Assembly: GCF_000708675.1 (NCBI RefSeq) | Contig: NZ_JELR01000002.1 | Span: forward strand, 1,814,228 to 1,878,227 | Direction: 5' to 3' | Source of the DNA: Microbulbifer sp. HZ11 | GTDB taxonomy: Bacteria; Pseudomonadota; Gammaproteobacteria; Pseudomonadales; Cellvibrionaceae | DNA length: 64,000 bases | In this document: one piece after another, positions 45,401 through 53,742 of the stretch | Layout: every line of letters begins with the position of its first letter | How positions within the stretch are numbered: position 1 is the first letter of the stretch | Translations under genes and position numbers: made by a program | Notes under the pieces: model-generated | Told to the model about the DNA's origin: nothing | Seen by the model: only the letters and a program-made list of their open reading frames with translations | The model's database searches: none

Positions 45401-48400
45401 ATGCAGGGCATCATCGGGTGGTTCGTCCGCAACAGTAAGGCCGCCAACCTGCTGATGATCATGATCATCATCGGCGGTCTGTTTGGTATCTCCCACGTCG
45501 GCCGCGAAGTCTTCCCGGCCATCAACCCGGGTATCGTCAAGGTCGATATCAGTTATCCCGGCGCGGGTCCCGCCGAGGTTGAGCAGCAGGTTACCCTGCG
45601 GGTGGAGCAGGCGATTGCGGAAGTGAAAGGGATCAAGGAGATCAACTCCTGGTCTTCCCGCAGTCACAGTACCGTGCGTATCGAAGCCCAGGAGGGCTAC
45701 GACGAGCTGCGCCTGCTGAACGACATCAAGGTGCAGGTGGACTCCATCAGCACCTTCCCCTCGGACATCGAGCGCCCGGTGATCGCTCTGGAAGAGTGGG
45801 AACAGCAGATGATGATGATCGCCATCGGCGGTCCGGTTTCCGACCGTCAGCTGAAGCAGACCGCGCTGGACCTGCGCGACAAACTGATGCTGCTGCCCGG
45901 TGTGCGCCGGGTCGACGTGTGGGGTGACCGCGCGGACGAAGTGTCTATCGAGGTATCCGAGGTCAATCTGCGCCGCTACAACCTGACCTTCGATGACGTG
46001 GCCAATGCGGTGCGCCGCTCCTCCCTGGACCTGCCGGCGGGCCGTGTGCGCTCCGATCGTGGCGATATCCAGGTGCAGACCCGCGGTCAGGCCTATACCC
46101 AGGCGGACTTCGAGCGCATCCCGCTGTTGAGCCGCGCCGACGGCACCCAGCTGCTACTGGGGGACGTGGCCACGGTCAACGACGGCTTTGAGGAAGAGGG
46201 TTCGATTATCCGCTTCAACGGCGAATCGGCGATGAACCTGCGGGTAATGCAGGGCGAGCCACTGGACGTAGTGGCCACCGCCGAAGCGATCCGTGAGTTT
46301 ATGAAAGAGGCGCGGGAAACCCTGCCTCCGGGTATGGAATTCGAGACCTGGTTCGACTTCTCCGAGGCCTATGAAAGCCGCATGAGCATGCTGTTCTGGA
46401 ATGCGGTGACCGGTCTCGCGCTGGTGTTCGTGTTGTTGATGCTGTTCCTGCGCCCGGCGCTGGCGGTATGGGTGACCATCGGTATTTTCACCGCCTTTAT
46501 GGGGGCCTTCTGGTTGCTGCCGATTACCGGCGTGACCCTGAATATGCTGTCGCTGTTCGCCTTCCTGATGATTCTCGGGATTGTGGTGGACGATGCGATT
46601 ATCGTGGGGGAGGCGGTGCACGCCGCCCACGACCGTGGCGAAACCGGGCTGAAAGCGGCCGAGGCGGGGGTGAAAACCGTTTCCGCACCGGTCATCTTTG
46701 CCGTGGTTTCCACCATGGTGTTCTTTGTGCCCATGCTGTTTCTACCCGGAGTGACCTCGCAGATGATGCTGGCGCTGCCGGTGGTGGTACTGCTGTGTCT
46801 GGCGTTTTCACTGGTGGAGTCCCTGCTGATCCTGCCGGCGCACCTGGTGAACCTAAAGCCCGAGAAAAAAGCGACCTCCGGGATCGGCATGAAACTGCAG
46901 TCCGTGCGCGGCAAGTTCGCCGCCGCAATGCAGCAGGCTGGCGACAAATACTATATGCCGCTACTGGAAAAATCCCTCGGCAACAGCCGCGCAACGGTAA
47001 TGATCTTCTTTGTGGCGCTGATCCTGTCCTTCGCGGTGTTCAAGGGCGGCTATATCGGCTCCGCCTTCTCTCCCGAAGTGCCTTCGGACATGCTTGAGCT
47101 TCGCACCACCATGGCTCAGGGAGAGTCCTTCGAAGAATCCAAGCGGGTACTGCAGAAGTTTGAGCGCGCCGGTGCCCAGCTCGCCAAGGACCCGGAAATG
47201 CTGGCACTGAACGGTGGCAAACCGTTTGTGGAAAACACCATGGTGTTCCTGTGGCGCGGCAACGTCACCGTTCTCCTGCAGCTGACCGACGGCGAGCAGC
47301 GGGATGTGACCTCGGAACAGCTGGCGCTGAAATGGCGCGAGTACGTGGGTGAGCTGCCGGCCAGCGTGGAAGAAATGAAGATCCACCACACCATCAATGA
47401 CGGCGGTGCGGGCATGTCCCTGAACCTGAGTACGTCATCCGGTGATATGGACGAACTGCGACGCGCAGCGGATGCGGTGAAAGAGGCGCTGAACAACTTT
47501 GCCGGTGTCTACGATGTGCGTGACAACCTGGTGGCTGCCCGTCAGGACATCGAGATCCAGCTGAAGCCTCACGCCACCAACATGGGTATCGGCCTTGCCG
47601 ATGTGGCCAAACAGGTGCGCCAGGGTTTCTATGGAGAAGAAGTCCAGCGTATTCCCCGCGGCCGTGAAGACGTGCGGGTGATGGTGCGTTATCCACAGGA
47701 AGAGCGCGCCAACGAGGACCAGATCGACCGGATTCGCGTGCGTACCGCGGAAGGTGAAGTGCCGTTCAGTGCGGTGGCCGATGCGGTCTACGTGCCGGGT
47801 TACACCACCATCCGTCGCAACGATCGCGAGCGCACGGTGCAGGTGACTGCGGAGCTGATCCCGGGCTCGGCGCCGGCATTCGAGATCCTGAAGCAGCTGC
47901 GGGATGAGAACCTGAAGCAGTGGGAGGCGCGCTTCCCGGGCTTCAGCCTGAAGACTGCGGGCGAGATGCAGGAAGAGGCGGAATTTGGCACGGCAATTCT
48001 GGCGTTCTTTATTCTGTCGCTGTTTGCAATCTATGCGCTGCTGGCGATCGCGTTCCGCTCGTACTCTCAGCCACTGCTGATTCTGACGGCGGTGCCGTTC
48101 GGTTTCTTCGGTGCGATTCTGGGCCACCTGTTGATGGGCTATGACATCAGCATTATGTCGATGCTGGGTTTCCTGGCGGCTGCGGGTGTGGTGGTGAACG
48201 ATAACCTGGTATTGATGGATCGGATCAATCAGCTGCGGGCCCAGGGGCTGGCGGTGATGGATGCGGTGGTACAGGCGGGACGCGATCGCTTCCGCCCGAT
48301 TATCCTGACTTCCATTACGACATTTATCGGTCTGGTACCGATTATGTTCGAGCGTTCGATTCAGGCGCAGTTTCTGATCCCGATGGTGGTGAGCCTGGCG

Positions 48401-48535
48401 TTTGGCGTGCTTTGTGCGACTTTCGTTACTCTGATTCTGGTGCCGAACCTGTATAAGGTGATTGAGGTGCTGCGGGTCAAGTTTAAAGGCGAAAAGGCTT
48501 CGGAAGAGTTACCGGTGAGCTTCGAGAAAGTCTGA
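45401..48535 (+). CDS. RND efflux permease (HAE1-type)
   Basis: A 1044-residue inner membrane pump of the AcrB/MexB fold, with 12 expected transmembrane segments and two large periplasmic loops. The first proton-relay Asp pair is visible in MILGIVVDDAIIVGEAVHAA. In the second half, the position of AcrB Lys940 appears to hold Asn (GVVVNDNLVLMDRINQL), a feature of several non-AcrB subgroups. The start is GIIGWFVRNSKAANLLM. It is translated directly after the adaptor and works with it and an outer membrane channel. The substrate is unknown. Confidence 0.94.
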   Translation: MQGIIGWFVRNSKAANLLMIMIIIGGLFGISHVGREVFPAINPGIVKVDISYPGAGPAEVEQQVTLRVEQAIAEVKGIKEINSWSSRSHSTVRIEAQEGYDELRLLNDIKVQVDSISTFPSDIERPVIALEEWEQQMMMIAIGGPVSDRQLKQTALDLRDKLMLLPGVRRVDVWGDRADEVSIEVSEVNLRRYNLTFDDVANAVRRSSLDLPAGRVRSDRGDIQVQTRGQAYTQADFERIPLLSRADGTQLLLGDVATVNDGFEEEGSIIRFNGESAMNLRVMQGEPLDVVATAEAIREFMKEARETLPPGMEFETWFDFSEAYESRMSMLFWNAVTGLALVFVLLMLFLRPALAVWVTIGIFTAFMGAFWLLPITGVTLNMLSLFAFLMILGIVVDDAIIVGEAVHAAHDRGETGLKAAEAGVKTVSAPVIFAVVSTMVFFVPMLFLPGVTSQMMLALPVVVLLCLAFSLVESLLILPAHLVNLKPEKKATSGIGMKLQSVRGKFAAAMQQAGDKYYMPLLEKSLGNSRATVMIFFVALILSFAVFKGGYIGSAFSPEVPSDMLELRTTMAQGESFEESKRVLQKFERAGAQLAKDPEMLALNGGKPFVENTMVFLWRGNVTVLLQLTDGEQRDVTSEQLALKWREYVGELPASVEEMKIHHTINDGGAGMSLNLSTSSGDMDELRRAADAVKEALNNFAGVYDVRDNLVAARQDIEIQLKPHATNMGIGLADVAKQVRQGFYGEEVQRIPRGREDVRVMVRYPQEERANEDQIDRIRVRTAEGEVPFSAVADAVYVPGYTTIRRNDRERTVQVTAELIPGSAPAFEILKQLRDENLKQWEARFPGFSLKTAGEMQEEAEFGTAILAFFILSLFAIYALLAIAFRSYSQPLLILTAVPFGFFGAILGHLLMGYDISIMSMLGFLAAAGVVVNDNLVLMDRINQLRAQGLAVMDAVVQAGRDRFRPIILTSITTFIGLVPIMFERSIQAQFLIPMVVSLAFGVLCATFVTLILVPNLYKVIEVLRVKFKGEKASEELPVSFEKV

Positions 48536-48710
48536 TGTAATTGTGGAGTGCAGTGGCGGCCGTTTGGCGGTCCTGTGGCGCCCCGGATTGGGACGGGGTA
48601 ATCCGATACTCCACAACCTCATCGGCAATCGTTCCGTATCGAATCACCCCGCCCCGATCAGGGGCTTCGCGTTTTACTTCTTACGAAGCGCGAACAAAGG
48701 AATGAAGGGG

Positions 48711-48907
48711 GAGTGCCGGGGATTGGTTTTTGAAAGCGTCGCAAACAGGATGTTTGCGACGCAGCGCCCAGGGGTGAGGCAAGCGTTTACGAAGCACCGC
48801 TTCGTGCGCAGCCGAACGACGCCAATCTATGATTGGCGGCCGGGCCCGCTTGCGGGGGTTCACAGGGGGGCGCTTAGCTCGGTTTTGAAAACTAGTACCC
48901 GGTGCTT
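48711..48907. repeat. E element (copy E5), with an inserted stem-loop module
   Basis: Between the RND permease and rsmE. Left arm GAGTGCCGGGGATTGGTTTT and right arm GGTTTTGAAAACTAGTACCC plus GGTGCTT are partly complementary. The core hairpin is GCGTCGCAAACAGGATGTTTG plus closing half, then AGCGCCCAGG. An insert at about 48772-48855 (starting GTGAGGCAAGCG, with GCCAATCTATGATTGGC) splits the constant box, whose remainder GGTTCACAG follows. The insert is shared with E6. The 482-base gap holds no gene. Confidence 0.78.
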
Positions 48908-49017
48908 CCCCGCCACCGAGCTCCAAACAGAGCTCTTCTGGGGCCCGAAGTGCCCTACAAACATTTTCTGTCCTGTATTACCCTTCACGCAATGTTTTCC
49001 TAGAGTTGGAACTCCCT

Positions 49018-49758
49018 TTGCGTATTCCTCGTATTTTTTCCTCCGAGCCGTTGTCCGGCCAATCTGAAGTTCAGTTAGATGAGGCCGCTTCGCGCCATCT
49101 GGTGAAAGTGCTGCGCCTGGGGCCTGGTCGTCCGTTGATTCTGTTTGATGGGCTGGGTGGGGAGTATGAGGCGGAGTTGCTTGAGGCTGGGAAGAAGGCG
49201 CGGGTTAAGCTTGGTGCCTTTGCTGGTGAGGAGCGGGAGTCGCCACTGGCGATTACCCTGGCGATTGGTATTTCCCGTGGGGATCGCTTTGACTGGGTTA
49301 TCCAGAAGGCCACGGAGCTGGGGGTGGCGCGGATTCAGCCGTTGTTTACCGAGCGCTGTGAAGTGAAGCTATCCGGGGACCGGCTGCAGAAGAAACTGGG
49401 GCAATGGCAGCAGATAGCGATCAGTGCCTGTGAGCAGTGTGCGCGCAATCGCGTGCCGGCAATTTTGCCGCCGCTGAAGTATCCACAGTTACTGGATCAA
49501 ACAACACAGGGCGACACTCTCAGGCTGGTACTGCACCATCGCACCGAGTCTACATTGGCGGAAATGGAGCAAAAGTCCGGCCGACCGGATAGCGCGCTAT
49601 TATTGGTGGGGCCGGAAGGTGGGCTGTCTGTCGAGGAAATCGAGCTGGCGTTGCAACAGGGCTTTCATCCACTGCGCCTGGGGCCGCGGGTGTTGCGCAC
49701 GGAGACGGCGCCGGTTGCCGCGCTATCAGTGCTGCAATTTCAATGGGGTGATATTTAA
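49018..49758 (+). CDS. rsmE: 16S rRNA m3U1498 methyltransferase (RsmE)
   Basis: Methylates U1498 in 16S rRNA. The 246-residue SPOUT enzyme shows the N-terminal PUA-like part (LRIPRIFSSEPLSGQSEVQL, HLVKVLRLGPGRPLILFDG), the middle ISRGDRFDWVIQKATELGVARIQPL, and the C-terminal SAM-binding knot with LLVGPEGGLSVEEIELALQQGF and LGPRVLRTETAPVAAL. TTG 49018 (LRIPRIF) gives the family N-terminus; TTG 49006 four codons earlier is also possible. A small membrane protein and a HAD gene follow in the same direction. Confidence 0.95.
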   Translation: MRIPRIFSSEPLSGQSEVQLDEAASRHLVKVLRLGPGRPLILFDGLGGEYEAELLEAGKKARVKLGAFAGEERESPLAITLAIGISRGDRFDWVIQKATELGVARIQPLFTERCEVKLSGDRLQKKLGQWQQIAISACEQCARNRVPAILPPLKYPQLLDQTTQGDTLRLVLHHRTESTLAEMEQKSGRPDSALLLVGPEGGLSVEEIELALQQGFHPLRLGPRVLRTETAPVAALSVLQFQWGDI

Positions 49759-49770
49759 CAGGAATATTTT

Positions 49771-50133
49771 ATGAAAGCATTAGTCTGGCTGATCGGTGTG
49801 GCTATCATCGCCATGTCTGTTCTTGTGATTCTAAAACCGCAGGTCGCGCGGGATATCGGCGAGCGGATGAATCCGCAGATGTTCTACTTCGGATGCTGGG
49901 CGCGCATTGTGATCGGCATGGTGTTTCTGCTGATCTCTGATACCCGTAGCTGGGGAACCCTGTTCAATGTACTGGGTATCTTCCTGATCGTAATCGGTGC
50001 CTATGCATTGCAGTCGGGGTACGAGCGCACCAAGGAATTTGTACTTGGTATAGTCCACGGCAATGAAAACCTTGTACGTGTAGCCGGTGCGGTTGGTGTG
50101 TTGATTGGTATTTTGCTGATTTCCGCTACCTGA
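49771..50133 (+). CDS. Small membrane protein of unknown function
   Basis: A 120-residue membrane protein with about four hydrophobic segments (ALVWLIGVAIIAMSVLVIL, YFGCWARIVIGMVFLLI, LFNVLGIFLIVIGAYAL, VRVAGAVGVLIGILLI). It resembles small DUF2065-like proteins but I cannot assign it firmly. It starts 12 nt after rsmE and is followed 45 nt later by the HAD gene. Confidence 0.7.
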   Translation: MKALVWLIGVAIIAMSVLVILKPQVARDIGERMNPQMFYFGCWARIVIGMVFLLISDTRSWGTLFNVLGIFLIVIGAYALQSGYERTKEFVLGIVHGNENLVRVAGAVGVLIGILLISAT

Positions 50134-50178
50134 AAAACCGTAAACAGAATCGATAGCGGAACGGAAAGTAGAAGAGTA

Positions 50179-50841
50179 ATGGAAAGGTTTGCGTCAAATA
50201 CCCGTCTGGTCATTTTCGATTGTGACGGAGTCCTGGTGGACAGTGAAAGTATTGTCTGCCGGGTGCTGGCCGAGGAAATGACCAAGTTGGGAATGCCGGC
50301 GACCGCCGAGGAGCTGGACGAACAGTTCAGTGGTCGTCCGTCGAGGGATTGCATTATCGACATTGAAACCCGCTATGGCGGCCCGCTGCCGCAGTCCTAC
50401 TTCAATGCCACCGAAAGCCGTATTCGCGAGGCTTTTCATACTGAGCTGGAAGCGGTATCCGGCATCCACGAGGTATTGGATAAGCTGCAGACCACGGATC
50501 TGCAAACCTGTGTCGCCTCATCAGGGCCCCACGCCAAGATGCAGATCACACTGAACAAGACCGGTCTGTGGGATTATTTCGACGGGCGTATCTACAGTGC
50601 CGACGACGTTGGTCGCGGCAAGCCCTGGCCGGACCTGTTTCTTCACAGCGCCGCGCAGTTTGATATGGACCCAGCGCACTGTCTGGTGGTGGAAGATTCC
50701 ATCGCCGGTGTGAAAGCCGCGGTGGCGGCGGGCATGCCGGTGATAGGATACAGCCACAATGACACGCGCGCGCGCCAGCTTGAGGCGGAAGGAGCACGGG
50801 TCATCAATGATATGCAGTTGCTGCTGGACTACGTTCGGTGA
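50179..50841 (+). CDS. HAD family phosphatase (HAD-IA, beta-phosphoglucomutase-like)
   Basis: A 220-residue HAD hydrolase. Motif I is VIFDCDGVLVDSESIVC with the nucleophile Asp, motif II is TCVASSGPHAKMQITLNKTG (Ser), motif III is the lysine in GRGKPWPDLFLHSAAQF, and motif IV is CLVVEDSIAGVKAAVAAGM with two Asp/Glu residues. The cap lies between residues about 15 and 80. Such enzymes act on small sugar phosphates or similar. The gene may belong to the rsmE transcript. Confidence 0.93.
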   Translation: MERFASNTRLVIFDCDGVLVDSESIVCRVLAEEMTKLGMPATAEELDEQFSGRPSRDCIIDIETRYGGPLPQSYFNATESRIREAFHTELEAVSGIHEVLDKLQTTDLQTCVASSGPHAKMQITLNKTGLWDYFDGRIYSADDVGRGKPWPDLFLHSAAQFDMDPAHCLVVEDSIAGVKAAVAAGMPVIGYSHNDTRARQLEAEGARVINDMQLLLDYVR

Positions 50842-50889
50842 CAACCTCCGGCCACCGGGTTCAACCAAATACTGTTTAAAAAACGGGAG

Positions 50890-51063
50890 ATGCAAAAATT
50901 GGATGCGCTGAAAAGAATCCTGCTCGCCGTTGTCTGTCTGTTTGCCGCGATTGCCTGCTATGTATTTGGTATTCCTGCCGGTGGAGCGATTTTCCTAGTA
51001 CTGGGCATCCTCCTGGAAGGGGCCTTCTGGTTCCAGCTGACCCGCCGTAAGCGGACCGGCTAA
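50890..51063 (+). CDS. Small membrane protein (57 residues)
   Basis: An ATG at 50890 after an AACGGGAG ribosome site opens a 57-residue frame that ends at TAA 51061-51063. Two hydrophobic stretches (RILLAVVCLFAAIACYVFGI and GGAIFLVLGILLEGAFWFQL) and a basic end (RRKRTG) suggest a small inner membrane protein. It starts 48 nt after the HAD gene. No family recognised. Confidence 0.7.
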   Translation: MQKLDALKRILLAVVCLFAAIACYVFGIPAGGAIFLVLGILLEGAFWFQLTRRKRTG

Positions 51064-51078
51064 CACGCGGTTACCATC

Positions 51079-51831
51079 TCAGTCTGTGAGGCGTACCTGC
51101 ACCGATGCACTGCGGCGCGTGTCTTTGTCATCCACAAAGGTGCGGGTGTAGCGTACTTCGTATATTCCCTGGGCAATCAGCGTACTTACCAGCCCCTGAG
51201 GCAGTTCCACTGTTTCCCGAAGCGGTTTTCCCGCCTGTGCGGTAAGCGGCTCCGTTACCTCATATATCACCTGGTCACCCACCATAAACTGTCCGCTCGC
51301 AGAAGATGCCCGGATTTCCCCGAGATCGCTGTCCAGGTTCCATGCCATCATCAGTTTGCGTGACTTATCGCTCACGGTTTGCGAGGGCGGTGAGGCCTGA
51401 ACCTGTGCCAGGCGGCCACTGGCATCCAGGTCAAACAGCACATGGTTCGACAGGCTGCCCGCGGCACCGGCGAATACCCGGCGGTAGCCCACGCGGCGCA
51501 CGCCCTTGGCGTGCCAGCTGCGCGCCTGCACCGGGGAAATCTGCACGATTTCGGTAACCTCGCCGCGGTCGCCGCTGAATTCCAGAATCTGATCCACCAC
51601 CGCCAGCTCCTGGTTGTTGTCCAGGTTCACAAACACGCCCCGCGGCGACGCTGCGCCCCCTTTGCTGGCTACCCGCCAGGTCACCTTCTCCTGGTATCCC
51701 TCGCTGGCGTTCAGCCAGGCATCACCGGGATCTACGGTCACAATCTGCTGCGCTGTGACCCGAGAGCCAAATACCAGAGAAAGCGCAATAGCGCCGATCC
51801 CGAGGATGGTAAGCAGAAGCTGTTTGTTCAT
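51079..51831 (-). CDS. Secreted beta-rich protein of unknown function
   Basis: A 250-residue product from ATG 51831 (MNKQLLLTILGIGAIALSLV), with a signal peptide ending near VTAQQ. The mature body has regular beta-type strings (VDPGDAWLNASEGYQEKVTW, LRETVELPQGLVSTLIAQGI, YEVRYTRTFVDDKDTRRSAS). I do not recognise a domain. It is divergent to the OmpA-type lipoprotein gene. A longer frame extends upstream but lacks a secretion signal, so the internal ATG is preferred. Confidence 0.7.
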   Translation of the reverse strand: MNKQLLLTILGIGAIALSLVFGSRVTAQQIVTVDPGDAWLNASEGYQEKVTWRVASKGGAASPRGVFVNLDNNQELAVVDQILEFSGDRGEVTEIVQISPVQARSWHAKGVRRVGYRRVFAGAAGSLSNHVLFDLDASGRLAQVQASPPSQTVSDKSRKLMMAWNLDSDLGEIRASSASGQFMVGDQVIYEVTEPLTAQAGKPLRETVELPQGLVSTLIAQGIYEVRYTRTFVDDKDTRRSASVQVRLTD

Positions 51832-52103
51832 TGCATCTCCCTGAGGGCTACAGGTATCGATACCGGCACCGGCATTTAAGCCTGTTCGGTACAAGTTTTC
51901 ACGTGAGTACGGATTTTGACATAGGTGACATAGGTTAGGGTCCCGTTGAATCACTCAGAACGTCGGATATAGCGAATGGCGTTGTGGTATTGCGCCGCGG
52001 TGAGCCAGCTAGGGAAAACATGTTTCGCACCCTAGAATTCCTCAAAATTCAGCTTACCGATCCACGCGAAATAGATTGCAGCCATTCGAAGGAGTCGGCC
52101 ACT

Positions 52104-52721
52104 ATGCCAATTGTCGTTTCCCGTCAGCCACTATCGCGTCACTGTGTCGCATTCGGCGTCGTGTTGAGTGCTCTGCTTGTAAGCGGTTGCCCAGATCCTA
52201 CAAAAAAGTATTCCCTGGATCCCCGCGACTTGGTGAGCAATGGTCTGGGCGAAAAAAGTGCCCGCGAGGCGGCCCCATTCGGTGACGACATGGTCCGCTA
52301 CCTGATGGGCCAGACCCGCGAACGCGGCGATGCATTTGTGCTGAATGTGGACTTTGACCCCGGCGGCTTTGCGCCGAAGATGGACACCCTGGCCGACATC
52401 GAAGCGCTGTTGGTGATCATGCGGGACTTCCCTGCGCTGAAAATCGTTGTGGAGGGCCACACCGACAATGCGGGTGACCCGGACAAGAACCGAAAGTTAT
52501 CCCAGTGGCGGGCGAACTGGGTGAAACAGTTTTTGCTGGAGCGAGGGATAAACTCAGAACGGGTAGAGGCCACCGGGCTGGGTGATTCGGACCCGATCGC
52601 AGACAACAATACCCAGCGGGGCAGGGAGCAGAATCGCAGGCTGGTGGTGCGGGTGATCGACTTTAATGGCAAGCCGATTAATGTGCGGTTGGGGAATCCG
52701 CAGAAGCTGCAGAGTAATTAA
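52104..52721 (+). CDS. OmpA-like lipoprotein (peptidoglycan-binding)
   Basis: A 205-residue lipoprotein: signal peptide and lipobox LVSGC, then a short linker and a C-terminal OmpA domain (about 90-195). The domain shows LKIVVEGHTDNAGDPDKNRK, LSQWRANWVKQFLLERGINS, RVEATGLGDSDPIADNNTQRG and REQNRRLVVRV, with the Asp and Arg that hold diaminopimelate. It links the outer membrane to peptidoglycan. ATG 52104 lies 9 nt after AAGGAG. Confidence 0.9.
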   Translation: MPIVVSRQPLSRHCVAFGVVLSALLVSGCPDPTKKYSLDPRDLVSNGLGEKSAREAAPFGDDMVRYLMGQTRERGDAFVLNVDFDPGGFAPKMDTLADIEALLVIMRDFPALKIVVEGHTDNAGDPDKNRKLSQWRANWVKQFLLERGINSERVEATGLGDSDPIADNNTQRGREQNRRLVVRVIDFNGKPINVRLGNPQKLQSN

Positions 52722-52752
52722 TAAATTATTTTCTAAGAAGGTTGCCGCGAAG

Positions 52753-52784
52753 GTGCCGCTACCGGGTATACCCGGTAGCGGCAC
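52753..52784. terminator. Perfect 32-bp palindrome between convergent genes
   Basis: GTGCCGCTACCGGGTA is followed directly by its exact complement. It lies between the OmpA-like gene and convergent metF. No T run follows on either side, so it may act as a processing or rho-aided stop. Confidence 0.6.
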
Positions 52785-52799
52785 CGCCCGGGAATTAAT

Positions 52800-53639
52800 T
52801 CAAGCTTCTTTGGATAGCTCCAGAGCGTTCAGGATGTCGGCCGTCGGCCCCACCTGATTCATGGTGTAGAAATGCAGCCCCGGTGCGCCGCCTTCCAGTA
52901 GCGTCTCGCACAGGTCGGTCACGATCTCCAGTCCCAGCTTTTTCACATCTTCCGGATTGCTGAAACTCTCCATGCGGTACCTCAACCAGCGCGGAATCTC
53001 CGCACCACAGTTGCGGGAGAAGCGCGCCAGATTGGTGAAGTTGGTAATCGGCATGATACCCGGATAGATCGGCGCATCGATACCTGCCTTTTCACACTGA
53101 TCCAGGAAGTAGAAATAGGCATCCGGATTGTAGAAGTACTGGGTCAGGGCACTGTTGGCGCCGGCCTCGAACTTGCCTTTCAGGAATCGGATGTCCGCAT
53201 CATAGCTGTCCGCTTCCGGATGGATTTCAGGGTAAGCCGCCACTTCCAGGTGGAAGTGATCACCGGTGTGGCGGCGGATAAATGCCACCAGTTCGTTGGC
53301 ATATACCAGCTGCGCCACGGAGCCCATACCGGACGGCATATCACCGCGCAGGGCGACGATGCGATCGACACCGGCTTCTTTGTAGCGGTTCAACAGGCCG
53401 AGAACGATCTCTTCGTTGTCGCCACCAAATGACAGGTGCGGCGCGATGGAAACACCCTTTCCGCGCAGCTCGCACACGATGTTTGCGGTGGTATCGCGGG
53501 TGGTGCCGCCGGCACCGTAGGTGACCGAGAAGAATGCGGGGTCGAAGGCCTGCAGTTCTTCGCGGGTGTTCTTCAGTTTTTCCCGACCCTCTTCGGTCTT
53601 GGGCGGGAAAAATTCAAAGCTGATGCGTAAATCACTCAT
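52800..53639 (-). CDS. metF: Methylenetetrahydrofolate reductase
   Basis: Reduces methylene-THF to methyl-THF for methionine synthesis. The 279-residue TIM barrel starts MSDLRISFEFFPPKTEEGRE and shows FFSVTYGAGGTTRDTT, GVDRIVALRGDMPSG and YFLDQCEKAGIDAPIYPGIMP, with TQYFYNPDAYF near the flavin. ATG 53639 was chosen because the frame continues upstream only through an A element. It is last in the leftward metK-ahcY-metF run, and links folate one-carbon units to the SAM cycle. Confidence 0.96.
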   Translation of the reverse strand: MSDLRISFEFFPPKTEEGREKLKNTREELQAFDPAFFSVTYGAGGTTRDTTANIVCELRGKGVSIAPHLSFGGDNEEIVLGLLNRYKEAGVDRIVALRGDMPSGMGSVAQLVYANELVAFIRRHTGDHFHLEVAAYPEIHPEADSYDADIRFLKGKFEAGANSALTQYFYNPDAYFYFLDQCEKAGIDAPIYPGIMPITNFTNLARFSRNCGAEIPRWLRYRMESFSNPEDVKKLGLEIVTDLCETLLEGGAPGLHFYTMNQVGPTADILNALELSKEA

Positions 53640-53664
53640 TATTCTGTTCCATTCCCTCGGTTTG

Positions 53665-53727
53665 CCGGATCCCGGCTCACGTCCGGGATGACGTTGCTTG
53701 GTCATGCCGGCGCAGGCCGGCATCCAG
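53665..53727. repeat. A element (copy A5), paired REP-like palindromes
   Basis: CCGGATCCCGGCTCACGTCC plus GGGATGACG at 53665-53693 faces GTCATGCCGGCGCAGGCCGG plus CATCCAG at 53701-53727. It lies between ahcY and metF. Confidence 0.83.
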
Positions 53728-53742
53728 TACCTGAGAGGTCAA

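Noticed and set aside
53639..53723. Longer metF N-terminus (PACAGMT-type residues)
   Set aside because: The extra residues are the translation of an A element and are not found in MetF proteins; the start at 53639 gives the normal length.
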